From contig PJRA01000160.1 in the NCBI GenBank assembly GCA_016987375.1, positions 733,286 through 797,285 of the forward strand: a stretch of 64,000 nt of DNA, read 5' to 3'. The stretch is from Brachionus koreanus. Taxonomy: Eukaryota; Rotifera; Eurotatoria; Ploima; Brachionidae. The position numbers and the translations under genes are program-made. The notes beneath the pieces were generated by a model. That model ran no database searches and was not told the origin of the DNA. It saw only the letters and a program-made list of their open reading frames with translations. Positions 1 to 8,911 of the stretch are shown here, in pieces (the first letter of the stretch is position 1; each line of letters opens with the position of its first letter).

Positions 1-44
1 ACAATAAATACTGCAGTTAAAATACATAAAAATTTGGATTCCAT
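1..44 (-). CDS. N-terminal start of a probable secreted protein (partial)
   Basis: Reading the minus strand from 44 to the left edge gives MESKFLCILTAVFI and continues out of the window. This is a short charged start followed by a hydrophobic run, typical of a signal peptide. The start context (AAAAAATGG) is favourable, with A at -3 and G at +4. Nothing of the mature protein is present, so no family can be named. Fourteen codons can arise by chance, so this is only a suggestion. Confidence 0.3.
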   Translation of the reverse strand, partial: MESKFLCILTAVFI

Positions 45-410
45 TTTTTGTTTCTGACTGTTACTTAACAAATAATAATATGCTTCCAACACAAATTATA
101 TAATTTGATTTTGAATGTTTTAACATACTTAAATTTTATGTAATAGTTTTTTTTGTTGCATATTCTATAACTAAGTCTTTCATAAAAGATAGTTCATTCT
201 GCACTGAAAATTCTTCATCAAAATTATAATAAATTGTAGAATTGATTAAAATTTTGTAACAAAAATTTTATCCACGTTTTTTTATTAATTAAAAAAATTG
301 AACCAAAAATTAGAATTACCAATTTAATTCATTAGTTTCTTTAAAAGAATTTACAAAATAAACAGAAAAAAGGTTAAGACCTAAAGAGTAATTGTTGAAT
401 TGAATTTACA
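45..410. other. AT-rich intergenic stretch
   Basis: No coding signal or repeat is recognisable. It must hold the 3' UTR of the NF-YB gene and, if the left-edge start is real, that gene's 5' UTR and promoter. Confidence 0.5.
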
Positions 411-950
411 TCATTGAATTATTTGATTGTGATCATATTCTTGATTTTGTGTCAAACGACTCGTATCACATTTGACAGATTCGCGGTATTTTTGCAAATA
501 AAGCTTCAATGGTTCAACGTAATTATCAAAACCTAGATTTGACATTGCGAATAAAATGTCCTCTCCATTAATGGTTTTTCTTTTTTCCAAAGAACAACGC
601 TCTGCAGCTTCACTTGTTATAAAAGAAATGAATTCACTGACGCACTCTTGAACACATTCTTTAGCATCTTTTGCTATTTTTCCTCTTTCTGGGATGGCTT
701 TTTTCATCAACTTTGCTACATTGGCAATCGGCAAAAATCGGTCTTGTTCCCTCAAAACGTGAGGCAATTCTTCATCATCACTGCCACCATGTCCTCCATT
801 TTGGCCAGTCAAATGTCCCAAAGCTGCATATAAGTCGTTTCCGCCTTCTTCTCCTCCAATTGAGTGATGAGCATTTCCGTTCAAAACATTAGCTGAGAGC
901 ACATCTTGTGAATCAGCATCGGCTCCATTACATTCATTCGGATTCATCAT
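411..950 (-). CDS. NFYB: Nuclear transcription factor Y subunit beta (NF-YB / CBF-A / HAP3)
   Basis: A 179-residue protein in one uninterrupted ORF. From about residue 66 it carries the NF-YB histone-fold core: [18 protein letters not shown], then an [20 protein letters not shown] stretch, the [14 protein letters not shown] segment and a C-terminal [14 protein letters not shown] helix. In the family this subunit pairs with NF-YC through H2B-like histone folds, and the dimer binds NF-YA to recognise CCAAT boxes in promoters. The N-terminal 60 residues are Asn/Gly-rich and acidic, and the C-terminal tail after the fold is short. Length is close to the usual ~200 residues of animal NF-YB. Two ATGs are adjacent at the start (MM) and I took the first. 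No introns, unlike many animal orthologues. Identity is secure. Confidence 0.95.
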   Translation of the reverse strand: MMNPNECNGADADSQDVLSANVLNGNAHHSIGGEEGGNDLYAALGHLTGQNGGHGGSDDEELPHVLREQDRFLPIANVAKLMKKAIPERGKIAKDAKECVQECVSEFISFITSEAAERCSLEKRKTINGEDILFAMSNLGFDNYVEPLKLYLQKYRESVKCDTSRLTQNQEYDHNQIIQ

Positions 951-1801
951 TCTAAATATCTAAATAATTAAAGCCTGTAAATTTATTAACTTAATGCTGT
1001 GTTAAGAGCATTCTATTTGAAAAAAAAAATCACTCCAACTAATCATTTTATTTAGATTGAGAAATACATCAAATTTTAAGAAAAAAAATTTTTTTTTTAT
1101 TTTTATTTAATTTTAACATTACATTTGTTCAAAAAAAAATTGAAACCGGACAAACCAACAACGATTATTAATTTTAGATTAATTAACTCCTTATATTTTT
1201 CCTTTGGAATAAGAAATAAAATATTTTGGTTTTAATTCATTTAATTTTTTCTAAAAATATATATCATTTGAATTTGCCAAAAAAATTATTTATTTTTAAA
1301 TTTAAATAAAAATCTTGAAAAATCATGCTTATTTTTAGAATGACATAGATTTATTTTGAACAAAAATGATCTATTTTAAACAACTTGATTTAAAAAAAAA
1401 TCCAAATAGATTATTTTAGATAAAATTTTTTTCCGAAATTTTCTCATTTCAGCAAGATATAATACAAAAAAAAGATTAGAAAATTAAATAAATTTAAATT
1501 AAAATAAAACACACATTGCTAACTGCAAAGTTCTATGTTTAAAAAGCAATACATTTTTCTAAGGCTTAGAACTTAGTCAATTTTTAAAGAATATTTAAAT
1601 ACTCAATAAATAAACACAATTAGGTCTTTAAAAAAATTATTATTTTTTTTTAAAACAAAGTGGATACCTAAAAAAATATTCTCTATTAGCACTAAAAAAA
1701 ATATTTAAATTACTTCTGATCAAAGACTTTTCAAATATTACTTTCTTTACTAAACAAATAAAATATTTTAGCCAAAATTAAGACAAAAAATAAATTGGAA
1801 C
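951..1801. other. AT-rich intergenic stretch between NF-YB and TIMELESS-A
   Basis: About 850 bp of A/T-rich sequence with long homopolymers. It contains no ORF of note and no recognised repeat. It separates two minus-strand genes, so it should contain the NF-YB promoter and the TIMELESS-A 3' UTR. Confidence 0.5.
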
Positions 1802-4800
1802 TCAAATACACAAGCATTTTTCCATCAGGCTCAAGCATTCGTTTAGCTTAATTCTGTTCGAATCAAGCCACTCATTTGGAATGAAAGGAAATCCACGATT
1901 TGTGCGAACAATTCCGAATATGTCCAACAAATGAGAAAAGTCGGCCGAGTGAAATACTTGCTGTAGCTCGAAAGTAAACGGCACAAGAGGCAAGCCCAGA
2001 TTGTATGCATGATAAAAATTGATCATTTTCATCTGAAATACCGAGGATGAATTCAATCTTGGATACTGTAGCGAGCCGACTAAATTGGATGCCAGTGTGA
2101 ATTGATTAATTTCGTTGGCATTTTTGTTCAAATGAATTGACTTCTTGGCCAAAAAAAGCTTCAAATTTTTGAGAATAGAAAATACCCAAAATATGGCATT
2201 GCGAGTCCTTTTCGACTTAATGCACAATTTGTCTATCAAATACTTAACATAGGCTTCTTTTAAATTCTTGCGAAATTCGTCAGTGCTGCATGCCTGGCGT
2301 AAATTGATGCACTCATTGCTCTTGAAAAAATCGTTCTTGTATGAACCAAAGTTCAAGTTTAGGCCAAGTGAAAAATGTGTGCCATTCAAACTGGAATCAC
2401 TTAATTTGCTCAAATAGCTTAGTTTGTCATTCATTGAAAAGTTCATGTTCAACAAGCAATTGTAAATTTGCCATGAATTTACTTTGACATCATTGGACAA
2501 ATTTGGTGACACGGACTCAAACAAATCAACTAGATAAATAAAAATTCTGTACAAATAATCATTTTTGATGATAAAATTGCTCAATTTGTTTGACTCGCTC
2601 TGCTTGGACGAATTGGATGATGAATAGTGATTTTTTTTGAATGCGTCCAACGATCTCAAACAAAAAAGAAATTCGTTTTCAATAATTACCTTGAGTTCTT
2701 TGGTCAAAATAACAGTAGACGCCAGGTTAACATTGTCGAAATGATCAACGCTTTCTGGGTCCAGCTCGTCTGGCTTGTTGAGGGAATTGATGGAGTTTGG
2801 CGACGAATCGGAGGGCGAAGAACTGGACGTGGACTGCAAAGAAGACCATGACGATGAGCAACTAGATATTTTCGAGGCCGAAAAAGAGTCCGTGTCCTGG
2901 AACGGATCAGTTCCACTGTTGTTCTCGGTTTTGGCACGCTTTTTAGCATTACCTATGTCTTCCTCGATCAATTTATCACTTCCGCAATTTATATTGAACA
3001 AAATTTTATTAGCAAAAAAGGGTCTTCTCTTGCACAGTCTCTTAATGCCACACAGCATGTTCGAGACGAGGTCTTTGGTCCGCTGATCAAGCAGGCGGTA
3101 ATTGTCCAATGTGGCAATGTTGGCCAAAGCGAGCGCAAAATTCATGTGAAACAAATATTCGTGTTTGTTTGTTTCGCACATGAGCGAGTCGAGCAAATCG
3201 ATGACACATCGATTTAGACTCGGATCGTTTTGAACAAACTGTGTTAGAACATGTTTGAGTATGTAGGATGTGTGCGTGTTGGCGTACATGGAGTATATTT
3301 CGTTTAGGTTTAGGCTGCGAAATGACAAATTGGTTGAAGCAATGGTGGACGAGTTTTTAGTGGCGTTGGTGTCGCTGTTGACCAGTTCGGAGTCGCGGTC
3401 GAATTCTCGCGAGCGAATGCTGCGCACCAGCTCACAGCAGCGTTTAAGAGTGCTCAAGTACAGCTGATTGGTGATAAAAATGTTCTTTACCAACGAGTTG
3501 GAATAAACGTGCTCGTTGTAGCAGTAAAAGCGCATCAGCAGAGGAAAAAGCTGCTTAAGCTCGTCAAAGTGAATAAGCTCGTTGAGAAAAACGCACAGAT
3601 CGGCTATGTCATCCTGATCGCTTGCCAAATTTAGAAGCTTGTACGAATTGAGCATTTCTAAGTGAAAATTAACATAGTCGAGCAGTTCGTGAAGACAACC
3701 TATGCCTTGGCATAAAATTTTCAGCGAGTTTGTGTTGGTTACTTTTTTAAACTGATCCTGGCTTGGCTCTTCGTTTAGTTTGCCTATATTTTTTAGCTTA
3801 AACAAACGCAATAAATTCATGTTCTTAAAATTCGAGTCAAATATGAGCTGCTCAAAACTTTCTAGTATCAAATAAATCAAATAGGCAAATAGATCGTAGT
3901 TGATAAGGCTTTTTTTGACTTTTTTTTCCTCTTGACCTTTGTGGCCATGGCTTTTCTCATTCGATTCTTTCAATTCTTTAAGAATAAAATTTTGTACTAA
4001 AAATTTCACCAGCCATAAAAAGTATGACAGATCAAAATAGACATAGAGATCGACTGGCTTGCCCAATAGGCGAATCATTTGTTCGACTAAATTCGAAAAT
4101 GATGCCGAATGGGAAAACTTTTTGCCAAATTTTGTCAATTTTTTTTGCATTCCTTGCAAATGACTACTGTTAGTCTGGCTATTTTGAGGCTGTTGCACAG
4201 AGCCGGAAGATGCCGAGCTAATTGATGGGGAGTCCGAACGATCAGAGCTTGCCACTGTTTTGACACAAATTTTTGAAAATAGAAGTGACATTATTTGGGT
4301 TATCAGCGAATAGCAAACAAATGCTCGCTGATCAAATTTTTTATTATCTAAAAAACTCTTATTAATTGCTGGTAAATTGGACAATTGGAGTAGAAAAGTG
4401 TCCAAATTGGCTTCGAACAAAAGGTCCACAACCATTGCATTATTGCACTCATTTCTGTCCACACTTAAATTGCGTATCAATGCCAAATTGAGCACCAAAC
4501 TATCAAATAGAATGTTGTTCAGAAGCTTGAAGTGTTTGATATGAGTGGAGCTCGAATGTTCAGATTTTTGAGCATGAAAAGTCAAGCTTGTTGACTTGTA
4601 GAATTCAACCAAATTGGTTAGTGATAGGCCTATTGATGGAAACATTTCCGACTCGATCAATTTTTCTTTAAATGAAGCTAGACAAGTGTCTATCATGGTG
4701 TCCAAGTCGGTTTTTCTGTCAGTCTCATCTGATTCACTAATTTCGCTCATGAAGTCAGGTGTGTCAAGACTGCTGCAAACTTGTCTTACAATTAGATCAA

Positions 4801-5248
4801 ATCTGTTTAGAATAATGAATATAAAGTTATGATTTAAGTAGAGAAATTCGTTTGGTGACGTCAAATCGACCAATAGCCGAAGCAATTCATTGTATGTTTT
4901 GATGAGCTTTAGATTAGAGATTAGGTCCTTGTGATTTTCGAGCAAGTGTCCTGGTTCTTTAACAAGTGAGTCGTGCAGGCTCGGGTTGTTGATACGGCTT
5001 AGCATAAATTTATAAAAAGGCACTAATTTCTTTATTACAATTGAATGTTTGAATATAATTGAGCGGATTTTTCTCACTTTTCGGTCGTACTCTTCTTCCT
5101 GATCTAAAAAGTCGTTCAGCTTGCGAAAATATTCCAGCAAATTGCTAATGTTTAGAACAGTTTTTTTCGATCCAACAATTTCATCAGTGTCGCTTTCAAC
5201 TATTTGATTTTCTGAATCAAGCATGTTTTTATCATGGTCCGTATTCAT
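1802..5248 (-). CDS. TIMELESS (replication-fork protection) family protein, copy A
   Basis: One uninterrupted 1,148-residue ORF. I assign it to TIMELESS from the order of family features. An N-terminal helical domain has an LLRLLVDLTSP segment (~124-134), then LLNNILFDSLVLNLALIRNLSV (~243-264) followed by a leucine-rich helix set. In the middle lie FDELKQLFPLLMRFY and, further on, NDPSLNRCVIDLLDSLM. The C-terminus ends with a VPFTFELQQVF...FSHLLDIFGI segment and a FPFIP motif, like the end of animal TIMELESS. The family acts in the nucleus with TIPIN, coupling helicase and polymerase and supporting the checkpoint. A Ser-rich acidic insert (~770-850) is preceded by a basic KKRAKTE patch, a plausible nuclear signal. 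The gene has no introns and a diverged paralogue in inverted orientation at 28608-32021. I cannot distinguish timeout-type from circadian-type function by eye. Confidence 0.8.
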   Translation of the reverse strand: MNTDHDKNMLDSENQIVESDTDEIVGSKKTVLNISNLLEYFRKLNDFLDQEEEYDRKVRKIRSIIFKHSIVIKKLVPFYKFMLSRINNPSLHDSLVKEPGHLLENHKDLISNLKLIKTYNELLRLLVDLTSPNEFLYLNHNFIFIILNRFDLIVRQVCSSLDTPDFMSEISESDETDRKTDLDTMIDTCLASFKEKLIESEMFPSIGLSLTNLVEFYKSTSLTFHAQKSEHSSSTHIKHFKLLNNILFDSLVLNLALIRNLSVDRNECNNAMVVDLLFEANLDTFLLQLSNLPAINKSFLDNKKFDQRAFVCYSLITQIMSLLFSKICVKTVASSDRSDSPSISSASSGSVQQPQNSQTNSSHLQGMQKKLTKFGKKFSHSASFSNLVEQMIRLLGKPVDLYVYFDLSYFLWLVKFLVQNFILKELKESNEKSHGHKGQEEKKVKKSLINYDLFAYLIYLILESFEQLIFDSNFKNMNLLRLFKLKNIGKLNEEPSQDQFKKVTNTNSLKILCQGIGCLHELLDYVNFHLEMLNSYKLLNLASDQDDIADLCVFLNELIHFDELKQLFPLLMRFYCYNEHVYSNSLVKNIFITNQLYLSTLKRCCELVRSIRSREFDRDSELVNSDTNATKNSSTIASTNLSFRSLNLNEIYSMYANTHTSYILKHVLTQFVQNDPSLNRCVIDLLDSLMCETNKHEYLFHMNFALALANIATLDNYRLLDQRTKDLVSNMLCGIKRLCKRRPFFANKILFNINCGSDKLIEEDIGNAKKRAKTENNSGTDPFQDTDSFSASKISSCSSSWSSLQSTSSSSPSDSSPNSINSLNKPDELDPESVDHFDNVNLASTVILTKELKVIIENEFLFCLRSLDAFKKNHYSSSNSSKQSESNKLSNFIIKNDYLYRIFIYLVDLFESVSPNLSNDVKVNSWQIYNCLLNMNFSMNDKLSYLSKLSDSSLNGTHFSLGLNLNFGSYKNDFFKSNECINLRQACSTDEFRKNLKEAYVKYLIDKLCIKSKRTRNAIFWVFSILKNLKLFLAKKSIHLNKNANEINQFTLASNLVGSLQYPRLNSSSVFQMKMINFYHAYNLGLPLVPFTFELQQVFHSADFSHLLDIFGIVRTNRGFPFIPNEWLDSNRIKLNECLSLMEKCLCI

Positions 5249-5562
5249 AGTCTACAAATGAAATTTTGAATTTTACCACTTTATCAATTAATTGAATAAG
5301 ATAATAAGTATTGGAAATTTAGTTTGCGCAGGTTAAATGAGTCGTATATTTAAAAAAAAAAATTATCAAAAATATGCTAATTTTTTTTCTATTTGAATAA
5401 TTTATTGAAAATGGGTGCTTCTCAAGGTAATGAGATACAAAGCAAATTATACTTAACAAATACACTATTTATTTGATGAATTAAATGAATTTCGATTCAC
5501 CTTACATAAAAAATGAAAGCAAAAATTTAAAAACTAATGAACAGTTTAACTCATTAAGTAAC

Positions 5563-5914
5563 CTCCATTTTTGGGCATTAAGAATTTTGAAACAAAATAC
5601 AAAAACAAAAATTTTAAATTAAAAAAACTTTTATTCAAAAGGGTCCAAAAATTGTTTTGAAAAATGTATCAGCCGATACAGGGTTTGTATTACCCAAATT
5701 TAGTCTGTGCAAAAACTCGGCAATTCAACAAAACAGTATATGCATTAGGAAATTATTAAAATTAAATTGCAGAGGTTTTACATAAACTAAATTTGGGTGA
5801 TACAAACCTTGTATCAGCTGATACATTTTGCAAAACAATTTTTAAATAAGAGTTTTTTTAATTTAAAATTTTTGTTTTTGTATTTTGCTCCAAAATTCAA
5901 AATGCTCATTTTAG
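5563..5914. repeat. Foldback (long inverted repeat) element
   Basis: The left arm (about 5563-5703) and right arm (about 5787-5914) are imperfect reverse complements of each other, around an ~83-nt loop. The innermost arm reads CCCAAATTTAG on the left and CTAAATTTGGG on the right. A TATC-AGC-GATA word lies in both arms. A related single arm occurs at 42961-43072, so this is a dispersed family. No ORF is present, so it is a non-autonomous foldback or MITE-like element. Confidence 0.75.
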
Positions 5915-6170
5915 GGTTAAAAAGCAGAACGAATGCGCTTAAAAACTCATGAACTTAGTTTTGGTGCCTCAAAATAAACGAATTTTAAATATTATGTTGA
6001 ACTATGAGTTCACATAAATATGATTAAAATGAACAATCCAGTTAACTAATTTTGAATGTAACATTGATGAATACTCGTAAGAAAATCGAATTTTTTGTCG
6101 TAAAAGCGATGAAAATAAAAAAAACATGGATAGTTCATTGCAAAGATGTTTAAAAGTTCAAAATTAAAGT

Positions 6171-6190
6171 ATTAGTCCGGCCGGACTAAT
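6171..6190. repeat. Perfect 20-bp palindrome
   Basis: The sequence is ATTAGTCCGGCCGGACTAAT, a perfect palindrome with a GC-rich centre in very AT-rich surroundings. It could be a transposon end-to-end junction, a protein-binding site or a chance relic. Confidence 0.85.
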
Positions 6191-6261
6191 TAAAACTTAA
6201 ACTTTATAATTTTTACTATATTAAAAGTAAAACTTAAGTCTCGACTTGGACTTGACTTAAG

Positions 6262-6646
6262 TCTTGTGACTTTTAAACAAACCTGGAAAAAATATGATTT
6301 AGTAATTTATTTTTAAATTAAAATATGTAAAAGTATATTTCAAAATTTCTTTTTTATTTTTTTTTTCATAAAACTACTTTTCTGCTTCAGTTCAAAAATA
6401 TTGGTTATTTTGTTGGATACATACTTTGTTTATTATCAAAAATATTAATTACTCATCAATTCATCATCTATTAATAGCAAAAAGAAAATGTTTTAAAAGC
6501 GAGTTTTACTATAAAATAACAAAAATAAACACCATAAAAACTTTTTGAAAAAACAGACTTGAGCAAAGTCAAAAGAAAAATTCTCTACAAGTCATTAAAA
6601 AGTCAGTCAAGACTTTTTAAGACTTGTGATTTTTAAACAACTCTGG
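6262..6646. repeat. Pair of ~25-bp direct repeats
   Basis: A word of the form tcttgtgacttttaaacaa-acctgg at 6262-6286 recurs as acttgtgatttttaaacaa-ctctgg at 6622-6646. Both are preceded by AAGTC/GACTT-rich sequence. The pair lies immediately upstream of the gypsy fossil. It may be fragments of a mobile element or of its terminal repeats. Confidence 0.5.
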
Positions 6647-6649
6647 TCA

Positions 6650-7045
6650 TATGCCTCATCGATATACCATTCTAAATTAGTCTATAAGATGATAAAAGAT
6701 CATATTGTAAGAGAGACATTGAATGATCCATTTTTGGGCTATGTCAAACTAAGCTAAAACAAAAAAATTCTGAACCGAGACGAACAAGCAAAACTCGGTG
6801 TTTTCTACAACATAAGAGAGGAGCTTTTAGTTTCCTTCTTAAGTAAGTGAAGGTCTCATTCTGCGAGACTGTAGAATCGCATTGCCACACTCAAGTATAG
6901 TTGAGACTAAGTCTCTTTTTAGATCAAGAGTATGATTTTCTGGACAAAAAAAACTAGTTGAGAAAAAAATCGGCTGTATTATCTGTCAGTCTTGCACTAC
7001 AAAAAAAATGCTAACAATTCAATGGGAGCGATGCCTAATAGAGTG
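6650..7045 (+). mobile_element. Ty3/gypsy-type integrase zinc-binding region, decayed
   Basis: Plus-strand translation with frame changes gives LGVFYNIREELLV, then GLILRDCRIALPHS, then VETKSLFRSRV, a stop, FSGQKKLVEKKI and GCIICQSC. This order (short linker, 'dgLLLRg-RIviP', 'vktKsLlRsrVWfPg', CxxC) matches the N-terminal zinc-binding part of gypsy-type integrases downstream of RNase H. Several stops and frameshifts, and an apparent internal deletion before VETKSLF, make it a dead fragment. No LTRs were found nearby. It is also less AT-rich than its neighbours. Confidence 0.6.
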
Positions 7046-8412
7046 TGAGATTGAGTGTAGTATGCAAATAAATATTTTTTGATATTTTTAATCTGAAAGA
7101 ACTTTAGCTCGAATTAAAAAATAAATAAAGGTTTAAAATTTTCCTGACCTCTATTTTAAAAATATATTTTCTCTATAAAAAAAACGTTAATTTATTAACG
7201 TTAAATCTATTTTAATAAAAAAATATATTATAATATATATAATTAAGTAAAATTTAAAAAAAAATTACTATTTTTTCAGTAGCATCTTCATAAAAAAAGA
7301 ATTTTATTAAACTTCACTTTATTAAATGTAAATATTCTGTAGTTTCTTTTTAGTGCTTTTATAGAATTAAACAAATTATTACTAATTATTAATGGCTGTC
7401 AATAAATTTCCTGATAAATTCTAGTAAATTGTTAAAAAAAAATAAAATTCGGACTTTTATTATAATTATATTATATTATATAATTATATTATTTATTATA
7501 ATTATTATAATTAATTATATTATAAAAATTTTATATACATTTAATTAAATATTTATGTAAAGAATAAAAAATAAAAAATCCTCTAATCAATTCAATTCAA
7601 ATTTGACAAATAACTCAATCAATCTTACTAATTAGTCTGACTAACTGATTCTATTTTAAGTGCCTCATTTAAAGGGAAGATGTCTGATAGGTGTATATTT
7701 AGGTTGTTACTCCTATACTGGAGAGACCAGGTTGGGCCTTTTTTGCTTCAATTGATTTTTTATTCTTCCTCATTTCAGCAGATACCAGCTAATATCAGTT
7801 AACATGCCCTTTAATTTGTAAAATTAATTTAAATTTTTGTTAGTATTTTAATGAAATTTTTTAAAATTTCACCTCAAAAATTAAATATTTGAAACTTTTA
7901 CTTAAATTAGTTAATATTAATTGATATTAACTGTTATCAGATGATAAAGGAAGGAAAAAAAAATATTTTTACTGATACCAGCTGAGAGTTCACATTATTT
8001 AACATTTATCAAATTTATCAAATCATATGATTTTTTACACCACTGTAACTGTTGCAAAACTTTTTAAAAATTAGAGAATATTTTATATTTTGAATTTTTT
8101 CAATTCTTTTATTTTCAAAGTTTCAAAATAATTTTACCCAAAAGAGCCGTAGCTCTTCTATACTTCTATTAAAATTTAAAGTTTAAGATTATTTATTATT
8201 TTTAAGATAAAAAGTACTTTTTTTATTATATTTGATTTTATTTCGGTCTTTTAGAAAGAGTATAGCTTGAGATAAGAAAAAAAATACTCTTCTAAATATT
8301 TAAATATGAAAACTTTAAATTCTAAGAAAAATATTTGACTTGATAAATTGAATAACTTTATTATATAAATTTAATTAAAATTAGTCTTAGTGTTTAATTT
8401 AAAAAAAATTAT

Positions 8413-8911
8413 CTATTCGTAGTTTGGATTTGATAATCCATTAAAAAAAGTAATTTTCTGAGAATCATTGAAATAAACACTATCATTTTTTTCATTTTTA
8501 AAAAATAAATTGTCAATTAGAGGAAGTCTGCCATTAATAATTTTTCTTTTTTTTAACAAAACCATTGAAAATACAGTAATAATAATGACCAACAAAATTA
8601 CAAAAGCTATAATTAAAAATACAATGCCACCACTCAATTTAGAACTGTTGTTTTTATTTTCTTAAAATTAAATTTTAAAATTAAGTATTCTTAATAAATA
8701 ATATTAAATAAATTTTTACTTTCTAAAGTGCTAGTAGGTTGATTTCTAGTAGTTTTAGTACTGGTGATTGATTTCGTTGTTTGAATATTATCAGTTGTAG
8801 AATTACTAAAGCTTTGTGTCGATGATGATGAAGATGACTTACTAAAAGAACTAGAAATAATTGTTGTATAATTTTTTGTTGATGTTGGTACTGTTGAAAC
8901 AGTGGTAACAA
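8413..8911 (-). CDS. Lectin receptor 3' end: Ser/Thr stalk, transmembrane helix, NPxY tail
   Basis: Exon 8911-8720 reads as a Ser/Thr-rich stalk (VVTTVSTVPTS..., SFSKSSSSSSTQSF), a likely mucin-type O-glycosylated spacer. It splices in phase (GAAA|GTAAAA to TTTAAG|AA) to exon 8660-8413. That exon encodes KLSGGIVFLIIAFVILLVII, continuing hydrophobic to a KKRK stop-transfer, so this is a type I membrane anchor. The ~45-residue cytosolic tail ends FFNGLSNPNYE and stops at 8413-8415. NPNY fits the NPxY clathrin-adaptor motif, comparable in role to the tail motifs of vertebrate mannose receptors. The function is inferred from the motif only. Confidence 0.8.

Larger units (their letters stand above)
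5249..8412. other. Repeat-rich intergenic region
   Basis: About 3.2 kb between TIMELESS-A and the 3' end of the lectin receptor. It contains a foldback element, a perfect palindrome, a pair of direct repeats, a gypsy integrase fossil and an almost pure A/T block around 7450-7545 (all listed separately or noted here). A weak inverted similarity built on gatacc/ggtatc words lies at about 7770-7990. No intact gene is seen. Confidence 0.6.

Noticed and set aside
648..892. Two plus-strand open frames over NF-YB
   Set aside because: They are antisense shadows of the histone-fold gene with no family features.
2627..3467. Several short open frames on both strands inside TIMELESS-A
   Set aside because: They overlap the long conserved frame and have unusual, non-protein-like composition.
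8723..8911. 62-codon Gln/His-rich open frame on the minus strand
   Set aside because: This is the wrong frame of the Ser/Thr stalk exon. The stalk frame joins both neighbouring exons in phase.
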